This document shows positions 1 through 7,215 of a DNA stretch of 7,375 nucleotides, piece after piece. The stretch covers positions 1 to 7,375 of the forward strand of contig DASWIV010000090.1 of the NCBI GenBank assembly GCA_036397475.1, written 5' to 3'. A program made the position numbers and the translations under genes. The stretch is from DASWIV01 sp036397475 (GTDB taxonomy: Bacteria; JAJVIF01; JAPKYR01). Each line of letters opens with the position of its first letter. Positions within the stretch are counted from its first letter, which is position 1. The notes under the pieces were generated by a model that was not told the DNA's origin, searched no databases, and was given only the letters and a program-made list of their open reading frames with translations.

Positions 1-2033
1 CGATCGAGGGATGGGTAATTCCGGAAGAGCAGATAATCCGTATCCCCGTGTACCTTGAAGAAGGAGCCAGGTTATCAACCAGGCTCAGGCTGGTTCTGGA
101 TATTGAGTCAATAGCCGGATTGATCGGTGGAATCATCGCAATAAAGAAAATCGACGATAAGCCCGATAATCCAATTGAAGTTCTTTTCCAGTCTCAGCCG
201 GAAGATATAAATACACTGGTACAGTCGTGGGTGGATCTGGACCTCGACCTTTCCGATCATTCCGGGCTATACGAGCTGGTTTTCGGCGCACAGGGGCCTC
301 TCGCCGGAAAGGAAGACGTCAATCTTTTCTTTGGCCAGCCTCACATATATTATCCGGAAGACCATGATCATAAAAATATTCTGCTGATCGGGATCGATAC
401 GATGCGCAGGGATGCGTGTTCCATATATGGCGACGATGAGAGAACAACTCCGTTTGTTTCGGAACTGGCGGAATCGTCGACGGTATTCGATCGCGCCTGG
501 TCGCAGGCGCCATGGACTCTTCCGTCATTTTCCAGCATGCTGACAGGGCAGTATCCATCTACTATCGGCGCAACCGGTTACACCGAGCATCTTCCGGGAT
601 CGGCATTGACTGCGGGAGAAATTTTGCGCAGGTACGGCTATGCGACTCAAACCGTATGCGGGAATCCGTGGATTGGCGCCGATAATTCCGGATTCGAGCA
701 GGGAATGGACAGCGTCTGGTACACGTACGATGCGCCGGCGGATGAATCTGTTGAAAACGCGAAGGAATTTATTTCAAGGTCGGATCGGCAGAGCTGGTTC
801 TGCTTTCTCCATTTCCAGGGACCTCACTCGGATTACACTCCCCCATTGGAGTATGCCGAGAAATTTTCTGACCCGGAATACAATGGCGAATTCAAATCTG
901 AATTTCTTGAGCAAAACTCGTGGAAACTCGGCGATGTCGAGCCGTCACGGGAAGACATTGAGCAGATCAGGAATCTTTATAACGCCGAAGTAAACTTTGT
1001 CGACGATTCGATCCGTGATTTGATCACCTGGATGGAAGAGAATGGATACCTTGAAAACACACTGGTGATTTATTCCGCCGACCATGGTGAGGAATTCTAC
1101 GAACATAATCGGCTTGGACACGGGCACGGCCAGCACGAGGAGCAGGTGCGGGCCCCGCTTCTGGTCAGGGGACCGGGATTTCCCGGGAACACCAGAATCG
1201 ACAATACCGTGTCGTACCTCGATATTCTCCCGACAATACTTGCCTATGCCGGGTTACAGATTCCTGATGATCTGACCGGAGTTCCGCTGCAGGAAAGTTT
1301 AAATGAAGATGTGGAGAGTGAAAGAATTGTATTCGGAGATGAGTGCTTCGAGAAGGCGGAGAAATTCGCGGTTGAATGGCCATACAAATGTATTCTGGAT
1401 TTCGACACGTCGGACGTGTCGTTATTCGATCTTTCGACCGATCCTGGCGAATTCAACGATCTCGCAGGCAGCGACCCGGAATTAACGGACAGGCTTGTAC
1501 AGGACATCCGCACGAATGTCATCCCGCGCGATCCTGTATTTATGCTGGTTTTCGTACATTCGCCTGACGATGCGGAAATAAATTTTACCGGTACATTGAC
1601 ACTTCCCGGTGGAGTAGATTTCATAAAGACCATGGTTTTCAGCTATCATGACGTATACAGCATCGAGGGGAATGAAATCACCTTCGATGTCGGGCGTGAC
1701 GATGAAAACCTTGCAGTGGTGAAAAAACTTGTAATTTATCCATCCAGATTTTCATACGATATGGAAGTGTCGATACGGGTAAACGGCGAAGATCCGGGCG
1801 ACAGATTTTTCCCCTTCGGCACACCGGATGCTGACCCCGACGGTGAAGCAACCGTTAAAATCGCTGAATTTCCATGGCCGGCCCTGCTTCCCGATAACTA
1901 CGATACGCGGAAAACCGCCTGTTATGTGATCGCGGTACCCGGAATAGATCCTGAAGATGATGATGGCAGCGATGGATACGAAATGAGTTCGGAAACCGAA
2001 GAGCAGTTGAAAGCGATCGGGTATCTGAATTAA
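1..2033 (+). CDS. Sulfatase-like alkaline phosphatase superfamily protein with Thr active site (5' end outside window)
   Basis: Frame 3 is open from the left edge, so the GTG at 48 is probably internal and the true start lies outside; 676 codons are visible. Bases up to about 368 encode a beta-rich N-terminal domain ending in an FGQP motif. The core follows: metal-site IGIDTMRRD (Asp at 396-398), the active-site stretch APWTLPSFSSMLTGQYP (Thr at 516-518), HFQGPH, SADHGEEF (Asp-His at 1080-1085), then GHGHGQHEE and RAPLLVRGPG. From about 1530 a second beta-rich domain leads to an acidic stretch and the tail EEQLKAIGYLN, a C-terminal ending I recall from many sulfatase-like proteins. True sulfatases need C/S-x-P-S/A-R for formylglycine; here it reads T-L-P-S-F, so sulfatase chemistry is unlikely. 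Thr is the nucleophile in phospho-transferring relatives such as LtaS/EptA and NPP enzymes. The substrate is unknown. Export is likely from the domain make-up, but no signal peptide is visible. Confidence 0.9.
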   Translation, partial: IEGWVIPEEQIIRIPVYLEEGARLSTRLRLVLDIESIAGLIGGIIAIKKIDDKPDNPIEVLFQSQPEDINTLVQSWVDLDLDLSDHSGLYELVFGAQGPLAGKEDVNLFFGQPHIYYPEDHDHKNILLIGIDTMRRDACSIYGDDERTTPFVSELAESSTVFDRAWSQAPWTLPSFSSMLTGQYPSTIGATGYTEHLPGSALTAGEILRRYGYATQTVCGNPWIGADNSGFEQGMDSVWYTYDAPADESVENAKEFISRSDRQSWFCFLHFQGPHSDYTPPLEYAEKFSDPEYNGEFKSEFLEQNSWKLGDVEPSREDIEQIRNLYNAEVNFVDDSIRDLITWMEENGYLENTLVIYSADHGEEFYEHNRLGHGHGQHEEQVRAPLLVRGPGFPGNTRIDNTVSYLDILPTILAYAGLQIPDDLTGVPLQESLNEDVESERIVFGDECFEKAEKFAVEWPYKCILDFDTSDVSLFDLSTDPGEFNDLAGSDPELTDRLVQDIRTNVIPRDPVFMLVFVHSPDDAEINFTGTLTLPGGVDFIKTMVFSYHDVYSIEGNEITFDVGRDDENLAVVKKLVIYPSRFSYDMEVSIRVNGEDPGDRFFPFGTPDADPDGEATVKIAEFPWPALLPDNYDTRKTACYVIAVPGIDPEDDDGSDGYEMSSETEEQLKAIGYLN

Positions 2034-4678
2034 ATCGATTTTACCGCGTTGATGAACGCGGTTTTTCCTTCTTCGTATTTCGACGGATCGACTCCGCCCT
2101 GTGCGAATGTAGGCTTGCCGCCGCCCTTTCCGCCCATCGCCTCAGCAACTTGTTTCAAAATCTTCCCCGCATGCGCGCCTGCTTTTACCGCGGATTCGTT
2201 GCATCTGACCAATACCCATCCACTACCCTCGTTATTAACAACCGAAAACGCGAGTACCGCTGACCCGGATTCAACCATTTTATCGAGAATTTTCGACGCG
2301 GTGTCCGCTGGAATCTGCTCGACCGGCATTATAAGTACATTAAAGTCTCCAATTTTTTGTTCTTCAGCCTGCCCTGCTCCGGCCGTGCCGCTTGCCAGTC
2401 TCTGTTCCAGGTTCTTCTTTTCCTGTTCGAGTTTTTTAAGAGTCTCACTGAACTTTATGATTCCCCGTTCGAGATCCCTGGACGGGATGTTCAGCGTGTC
2501 GCTTATCGATTGGAGGACCACGTAATTCCGGCGCGCAAGTTCATACGCTCGTTTGCCTGTTACCGCTTCTATCCTTCTTACGCCGCTCGCGACTGATTCT
2601 TCCGACGTAATGATCATCTGCCCGATCACACCTGTGTTGTCGACATGTGTCCCTCCGCATAATTCGGTAGACACAACCGAATCGGGAGTCGGCATCGTTT
2701 CTCGCCCGCCGATCCAGACCATCCGGACATCCTTTCCGTACTTTTCTCCAAACAGCATCATCGCGCCGGCGGTTTTCGCTTCCGCGATCGGGACTGTCCT
2801 GTAATGTACATCGTATTCCGCGAAAATGTTCTTATTGACCATATCTTCGACAGTTGACTTTTCTTCATCGGTCAGGGGCTGGTAATGGGAAAAGTCGAAA
2901 CGGAACCGGTCAGGCTCCACAAGAGAACCCGCCTGCTGGACATGGTCGCCGAGAGTTTCACGCAGGGCCGCATGCAACAGGTGAGTTGCCGTATGCGCGC
3001 GACGTATCGCTTTTCTCCTGTCTTCATCGACACGCGCTTCGATCGGATCGCCGGGCGCTAAGTTAGCCGGGTCGCCGGTCGTTTTTTCCGGATCGATCTG
3101 ATGGACAATTGTTTCCGCTTTTCTCTGGGTGTCGATGACAGTAAAACTTCCGCCATCAAACCTGAGGATTCCGGTATCGCCGATCTGTCCGCCCGATTCA
3201 GCGTAGAATGGTGATTTATCCAGCACAACAAAATTGTGTTCGGGATCGTACTCTACCAGCGCGCTTACTTCGACCGTCCGGCCATAGCCTGTAAATTCCG
3301 ATCTTTCCTTCGACTTCACCGCGTCTTTCGATCTCTGGTCCTTATCAAGTAACTCGCCTGTAACCGCGCGGCTTTTTTCCTTTGCCTTTTCAAGCGCGGC
3401 ATTAAATCCAGCCACATCTACACTCAATCCATGAGTGGCTGCCTGTTCCTCTATGACCTCTAATGGCACCCCACGGGTTTCATAATAGTCGAACGCCCGG
3501 TCGCCGGGCACTTCGCTGACACCGGAATTTTTCAGTTCATGCAGGTCCCCGAACAGTCGCATCGATTCAGTTTCGATCATCTTCCGGAAATTGTCTTCTT
3601 CGACCTTCACCAGTTTTTCAATGTGATCTTTCCGCTCGACTATATTCGGGTAGATATTTCCCCACATGTCCAGGATCGGATCGAATGCCCGTAGAAGCGA
3701 TTTATTTTCCTGCTCAAGGCGCATCAGATGAACAAGGGCGCGACGCAGTAATCTTCTGAGTATATATCCACGCCCTTCATTCGACGGGTACACGCCATCC
3801 GCGATCAACATGACAATCGCGCGGATATGGTCGGCGACGACATACAGTGAATTCACTCCGCCCTTCATGTATTTTTTATCAAGGAGAATATCCGGCGGGG
3901 TTGCGTCGCGGAAAATATCTATTATGGGTTTGTATGAGTCCGTTTCAAAAACGGAAGTATGTCCCTGGAGAGCCATCGACGTACGTTCCAGGCCCATTCC
4001 TGTATCGACATTCTTTTTGGGGAGCGGGTTGAGCGTTCCATCGGGCTGGCGGTCGAACTGGGTAAAAACCAGGTTCCATATCTCGACCCACCTGTCTCCC
4101 CCGGTTGCTGGCGTGTCATTGGGTCCGAGGTCCTCACCGATGTCATAGAAAATTTCGGTGTCGGGACCGCATGGTCCGGTGTCCGCCATGAACCAGAAGT
4201 TGTCTTTTTCACCAAGCCGGTAAATCCAGTCCTCGCGGACGCCAATTTCTTTCGCCCATATATTGAAAGCTTCATCATCGTCTTCAAATACCGACACTCG
4301 AAGTTTTTCAACCGGGATCTTCACCCACTCACGAAGGAATTCCCACGACCAGTGGATGATCTCTTTCTTGAAGTAATCACCGAATGAAAAATTCCCGAGC
4401 ATCTCGAAACAGGTCAGGTGCCGCGGGGTTTTGCCGACCTCGTCTATATCGTTCGTACGTAGGCATCGCTGGACTGACGCCATCCTGCTTGAAGGCGGGT
4501 CCTGCAATCCGAGAAAGTACGGCTTGAGCGGAGCCATTCCGGCGTTGATGAGAAGGAGCGATTTATCGTCGGCAGGAGGTATAAGAGGCGCGGACGGCTC
4601 TATGTGATGGTCTTTCGAGCGAAAGAAATCGAGAAATAATTGTCTGAGTTCAGCGGTTAACACTCTATTAATATCCAA
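2030..4678 (-). CDS. alaS: Alanyl-tRNA synthetase
   Basis: Charges tRNA-Ala with alanine in the cytoplasm and clears mischarged Ser/Gly. It has 882 residues, near the E. coli length of about 876, with all domains. Class II catalytic core, residues 1-250: NAGMAPLKPYFLG, the motif 2 region QRCLRTNDIDEVGKTPRH, EMLGNFSFGDYF, GPCGPDTEIFYD and DTGMGLER. tRNA-recognition helices, about 251-455, include PSNEGRGY. Editing domain, about 456-710, has zinc-site HTATH (562-566) and CGGTH (674-678). A coiled-coil linker (about 735-765) and DHHA1/C-Ala domain with GGKGGGKP (849-856) follow. Asn300 matches E. coli Asn303, but Glu400 replaces Asp400 in the G3:U70 reading site. Start: the TTG at 4678 directly follows an in-frame TGA, so no upstream extension is possible. 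The GTG at 4663 (giving MLTAELRQLFLDFF) fits the usual family N-terminus as well or better; neither has a strong ribosome site. The 3' end overlaps the convergent neighbour by 4 bp. Confidence 0.97.
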   Translation of the reverse strand: MDINRVLTAELRQLFLDFFRSKDHHIEPSAPLIPPADDKSLLLINAGMAPLKPYFLGLQDPPSSRMASVQRCLRTNDIDEVGKTPRHLTCFEMLGNFSFGDYFKKEIIHWSWEFLREWVKIPVEKLRVSVFEDDDEAFNIWAKEIGVREDWIYRLGEKDNFWFMADTGPCGPDTEIFYDIGEDLGPNDTPATGGDRWVEIWNLVFTQFDRQPDGTLNPLPKKNVDTGMGLERTSMALQGHTSVFETDSYKPIIDIFRDATPPDILLDKKYMKGGVNSLYVVADHIRAIVMLIADGVYPSNEGRGYILRRLLRRALVHLMRLEQENKSLLRAFDPILDMWGNIYPNIVERKDHIEKLVKVEEDNFRKMIETESMRLFGDLHELKNSGVSEVPGDRAFDYYETRGVPLEVIEEQAATHGLSVDVAGFNAALEKAKEKSRAVTGELLDKDQRSKDAVKSKERSEFTGYGRTVEVSALVEYDPEHNFVVLDKSPFYAESGGQIGDTGILRFDGGSFTVIDTQRKAETIVHQIDPEKTTGDPANLAPGDPIEARVDEDRRKAIRRAHTATHLLHAALRETLGDHVQQAGSLVEPDRFRFDFSHYQPLTDEEKSTVEDMVNKNIFAEYDVHYRTVPIAEAKTAGAMMLFGEKYGKDVRMVWIGGRETMPTPDSVVSTELCGGTHVDNTGVIGQMIITSEESVASGVRRIEAVTGKRAYELARRNYVVLQSISDTLNIPSRDLERGIIKFSETLKKLEQEKKNLEQRLASGTAGAGQAEEQKIGDFNVLIMPVEQIPADTASKILDKMVESGSAVLAFSVVNNEGSGWVLVRCNESAVKAGAHAGKILKQVAEAMGGKGGGKPTFAQGGVDPSKYEEGKTAFINAVKSI
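2043..2066 (+). terminator. Intrinsic terminator of the sulfatase-like gene, inside the alaS 3' end
   Basis: ACCGCGTT (2043-2050), loop GATG, AACGCGGT (2055-2062) form a perfect 8-bp GC-rich stem followed by TTTT (2063-2066), giving five consecutive T with the last stem base. It begins 9 bases after the TAA at 2031-2033. On the other strand the hairpin is followed by AAAATCGAT, without a T run, so it should act only on the plus strand. The same bases encode the last residues of AlaS (TAFINAV). Confidence 0.85.
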
Positions 4679-4707
4679 TCAGAAGTCTAAATTGCTCAGG
4701 GAAAAAT

Positions 4708-4736
4708 ACTATAGATGCGTGGTAGTAACAAGTATG
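4708..4736 (-). promoter_or_regulatory. Weak candidate promoter for alaS
   Basis: On the minus strand a TATAGT (4708-4713) lies about 30 bases ahead of the TTG start. With 17-base spacing the -35 hexamer would be CATACT (4731-4736), a poor match to TTGACA, and there is no TGn extension. The 149-base gap 4679-4827 is the only non-coding space ahead of alaS, so a promoter is expected here unless alaS is co-transcribed with the ABC genes. No T-box specifier or antiterminator motif was seen. Confidence 0.3.
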
Positions 4737-4827
4737 GAGGAGTTTTCCGTAATTCAATGCGTAAAAATGGGTTGCCAGGCTGGTCTTATTCTCTTATCCG
4801 GTAACCTGGACTTAATGTGTGGGAATC

Positions 4828-6036
4828 TTAGAGAGATCTGCGGCGGAAAAGGTAACTGAGGAGCCACAATAAGAGGATGTTGTAAATCGTGATCTGCCAC
4901 ACCCAGCCCCACAGCTCCTCCCAGCTTGTTATCAGGCTCTGGAAAACGTCGAGGATGCTGAATGTCACCTGGGACAGGTGCGGGATCATCCAGTAAGAGA
5001 TCTTCAGCGGGATCTTGAAAATAAGGGCGAGGTCGGGAGCCTGTGAAATTTCGAATATCCTGTCATGGAAATGCCCGCACCCGAAAATTGCCAGCCCGAC
5101 TATCGCTGCCGGGACTTCCGGCATCCTCAAAGTCATTCCCATGATAATAAGCACGAGGGTAAAGTACTTGAATGGGAACAATGCCATCGCCTTGACAAGG
5201 TTCCAGTCGACGGGGTTTCTTCCATCCATGACGGCGAAGATCGCGCGTATGGAAAACAATTCAAGTGACAGCAGCAGGAAACATCCCGCAACTATCACCC
5301 AGATCCCGAGCGCCTTGCCATAGACATATTCCTCCCGGGTGACTGGCTTTGGCAGAATTGACAGGATCACTCCGCGATTCAATTCGGTGGGTAAAACGAC
5401 CATTGCAAGCACGAATCCGATCAGCGCGACAAAAAAGTCCGCCATCAGGAACGCTCCCTGCCAGATAAGCGACTGCATTTTTCTCTGCTGTTCGCTTTCA
5501 CTGAATTCTTCAGCCGTTACGCCTTCCGGACGCTCATCGGGAGATATTTCCCCATCCGCGTTCAATAATGTGTCCTGTATTTCGGGCGAACCTGTATCAG
5601 TCTCTCCGGGAACGATCGAGACCGTTCCTGATTCGCCGTTGACGACCGAGAGATTTGTTCCGGGAAGGCTTCCTGTCTCATACTCGGTGATATCAACCCC
5701 GCCACCCCATTCCTTGAGCCTCTCCTGGAATATTTCCAGGTTCATCCACTGGTCGAGTGTATTCCGTCCCTGTGCCGTGTTCGGGATAATTCCATTTACT
5801 CCAAGGACCAGTACGCCTATTAAAAGAAGGATGACAACTTCCATTCGCCCGATAGAATCCTGGATTGTCACTCGCGCGATGGCCAGTGCGGGAAGGAACC
5901 TGAATTTACCGCGAAGGTAAACTCCGAACAACCATATTATTCCGGTCAGTACAAGAAGAACCGGAATGACAATGTCCCACTGGGGTCCAAGGAAGTGGTC
6001 CCACCAATAAATGAAATTGGTGATATAAGCGTCCAT
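4828..6036 (-). CDS. ABC-2 type transporter permease
   Basis: Membrane half of an ABC-2 exporter working with the ATPase just upstream. The chosen ATG (6036-6034) shares its A with the ATPase stop TGA (6038-6036), giving the coupled junction TGATG, and a GGTGAGG lies just upstream; a TTG one codon earlier is less likely. Of 402 residues, hydrophobic segments lie near 22-40, 66-85, 194-215, 243-266, 290-302 with 309-320, and 375-395. The stretch LPTELNRGVILSILPKPVTR, followed by EEYVYGKALG (about 216-244), matches the cytoplasmic coupling region of ABC-2 permeases. Arg/Lys-rich RGKFRF near 43-48 supports that side as cytoplasmic. A loop of about 110 residues (86-193), acidic and rich in Gly, Ser and Glu, lies between the second and third segments and should face outside. 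The substrate is not recognisable; NosY-, NatB- and GldF-like permeases share this form. Confidence 0.88.
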   Translation of the reverse strand: MDAYITNFIYWWDHFLGPQWDIVIPVLLVLTGIIWLFGVYLRGKFRFLPALAIARVTIQDSIGRMEVVILLLIGVLVLGVNGIIPNTAQGRNTLDQWMNLEIFQERLKEWGGGVDITEYETGSLPGTNLSVVNGESGTVSIVPGETDTGSPEIQDTLLNADGEISPDERPEGVTAEEFSESEQQRKMQSLIWQGAFLMADFFVALIGFVLAMVVLPTELNRGVILSILPKPVTREEYVYGKALGIWVIVAGCFLLLSLELFSIRAIFAVMDGRNPVDWNLVKAMALFPFKYFTLVLIIMGMTLRMPEVPAAIVGLAIFGCGHFHDRIFEISQAPDLALIFKIPLKISYWMIPHLSQVTFSILDVFQSLITSWEELWGWVWQITIYNILLLWLLSYLFRRRSL

Positions 6037-7043
6037 CAACCCTCACCCCCCGATTTTCCGGTGTCATTGCTCGGACCGGTCGGTTTTCTTGGTTCAGGAA
6101 GAGGCTCCACCCAGCTGTCGCCACGGCTTGTTACAGTGCCACGGAAGAAGTCTTCCAGTTTCAGCCTTTTCTGTTCGACCGTGATCATCTTACTGTCCGC
6201 TTTTTTCAGCAGCGGGAGAATCGCGCCGACCTTGCTCTCGTCGGACAATTCGATCCACGTAAATCCGTCGGACATTTCGACACTTTCGGCAATTTCCTTT
6301 ATCGGTTTAAGGTGGCTTTCTTCACGGATCGGTTCCGCCTTAACGATGACGCCTTCCTGCGTTGAAGTAATTTCCTTTACGGAGCGGACCGTTTTAAGCT
6401 GGCCGTTATCGAGGATGCCTACCCTGTCGGCTACCCGCTCGACATCGGAGAGGTCGTGAGTATTCAGAAAAATTGTTTTGCCGGACTCCTTGCACTGCAT
6501 TATCAATTTTCGCAGATCCGCCTGACCGAGTGGATCGAGGCCGCTCGCGGGTTCATCAAGGAGCAGCAGGTCGGGGTCATTGATAAGGGCTTGTGCGAGT
6601 CCGACCCTCTGCTGAAGGCCTTTGGATAAATTTTTCAGTTTGGTTGTACGGCGGTCTTCGAGCCCCGCCATGGAGACAACCTCGTTTACCGCTTTTTTGC
6701 GTTCCGACTTTCCCATGCCGAACAGCCGGGCGTAGAAATCAAGGACCGTATCGACCGTCAGGTACGGGTAATAGTTGTGTTCTTCAGGAAGAAATCCGAT
6801 ATGGGACCGTATTTCGCGGTCGGAAATGTCGCCGCCGAAAATTTCGAATGTCCCGCTGGTTGGCCTGGTGAGTCCGAGAAGAATCTTTATGGTGGTGGTT
6901 TTGCCGGCTCCATTCGGGCCGACATACGCGAAAACCTCGCCGGAATAAATTTCAAGCGAGACTTTATCGACCGCGGTAATTTTCCCGCCGCCGGGTTTCG
7001 GATATTCCTTGACCAGGTTCTCGGTTTTTATATACGCGTCCAT
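6036..7043 (-). CDS. ABC transporter ATP-binding protein (ABC-2 exporter)
   Basis: Hydrolyses ATP to drive the adjacent permease. From the ATG at 7043 it has 335 residues. Walker A GPNGAGKTTT lies near 42-51, the Q-loop region as IGFLPEEHNYYPYLTV near 82-97 (the LPEE variant is usual in NatA/GldA-type ATPases), signature LSKGLQQR near 139-146, Walker B LLLLDEP with D-loop SGLDP near 159-170, and the switch His in NTHDLSDVE near 196. All catalytic residues are present. The last 30 or so residues are Pro/Gly/Ser-rich and look disordered. An in-frame GTG at 7094 would add 17 residues (MNSCPYRGILFYRHPAY), but the family normally begins a few residues before the NLVKEYP strand, so the ATG is preferred even though no clear ribosome site precedes it. 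It is the first gene of a two-gene operon with the permease. Confidence 0.93.
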   Translation of the reverse strand: MDAYIKTENLVKEYPKPGGGKITAVDKVSLEIYSGEVFAYVGPNGAGKTTTIKILLGLTRPTSGTFEIFGGDISDREIRSHIGFLPEEHNYYPYLTVDTVLDFYARLFGMGKSERKKAVNEVVSMAGLEDRRTTKLKNLSKGLQQRVGLAQALINDPDLLLLDEPASGLDPLGQADLRKLIMQCKESGKTIFLNTHDLSDVERVADRVGILDNGQLKTVRSVKEITSTQEGVIVKAEPIREESHLKPIKEIAESVEMSDGFTWIELSDESKVGAILPLLKKADSKMITVEQKRLKLEDFFRGTVTSRGDSWVEPLPEPRKPTGPSNDTGKSGGEG

Positions 7044-7099
7044 ATAAGCTGGATGCCGGTAAAATAAAATCCCCCGGTACGGGCAAGAATTCACCCGTC

Positions 7100-7119
7100 C
7101 GATTAATAAAATTTAATCG
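7100..7119. repeat. Perfect inverted repeat over the predicted ABC transcription start
   Basis: CGATTAA (7100-7106) and TTAATCG (7113-7119) are a 7-bp inverted repeat with a 6-base spacer. It covers the predicted +1 (about 7118), the right place for a repressor operator; in RNA it would be an AT-rich hairpin at the very 5' end of the transcript. The same GATTAAT string recurs in the palindrome at 7216-7239. Confidence 0.55.
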
Positions 7120-7124
7120 TTACC

Positions 7125-7153
7125 ATTATATGATTGATACAGCAGGGTGGCAA
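7125..7153 (-). promoter_or_regulatory. Sigma70-type promoter of the ABC operon
   Basis: On the minus strand TTGCCA (7148-7153) and TATAAT (7125-7130) are separated by exactly 17 bases. The -10 is perfect and the -35 matches TTGACA at five of six positions. Transcription should begin near 7118, giving a leader of about 75 bases before the ATPase ATG. Confidence 0.8.
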
Positions 7154-7192
7154 TGTTGGTAGCCCTACTCCTGGAAGCAGTATACACGCAGA

Positions 7193-7213
7193 TCTTTTTC
7201 ATGATGAAAAAGA
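7193..7213. repeat. Near-perfect palindrome in the divergent intergenic region
   Basis: TCTTTTTCAT (7193-7202) and ATGAAAAAGA (7204-7213) are perfect 10-base inverted arms around a single G. The one-base centre makes a stable RNA hairpin less likely than a protein-binding site for a dimer. It lies between the ABC promoter and the DUF58 start, two bases ahead of a second palindrome. Confidence 0.6.
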
Positions 7214-7215
7214 CA

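Noticed and set aside
1984..2005. TTCGG-AAA-CCGAA inverted repeat near the end of the sulfatase-like gene, considered as the alaS terminator on the minus strand.
   Set aside because: The stem is only 5 bp and is not followed by a T run on the minus strand.
2049..2525. Long plus-strand open frame of 158 codons opposite alaS.
   Set aside because: It is antisense to well-conserved AlaS domains, has no family-like motifs and reads as a shadow of the alaS codon pattern; the same applies to the other open frames opposite alaS and the ABC genes.
3484..3510. GCCCGG-TCG-CCGGGC hairpin inside alaS.
   Set aside because: GC-rich coding sequence for PGDRAF explains it; no T run and no gene boundary nearby.
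4763..4809. Possible terminator after the ABC permease on the minus strand: 7-bp stem with one wobble (4803-4809 with 4775-4781) and a T run (4763-4767).
   Set aside because: The loop is about 21 bases, the stem is weak and the T run begins seven bases after the stem, so it does not meet the usual form of an intrinsic terminator.
4679..4827. T-box or other tRNA-sensing leader ahead of alaS.
   Set aside because: The gap is only 149 bases and shows no T-box antiterminator sequence or terminator/antiterminator pair.
5339..5920. Plus-strand open frame of 193 codons opposite the ABC permease.
   Set aside because: Ser/Thr/Pro/Arg-rich composition typical of an antisense reading of membrane-protein codons, with no recognisable domain and no ribosome site.
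7044..7094. Seventeen-residue N-terminal extension of the ABC ATPase from GTG at 7094.
   Set aside because: It lies ahead of the normal family start, contains no conserved motif, and begins only about 24 bases after the predicted transcription start with the purine-rich GGACGG too close to act as a ribosome site.
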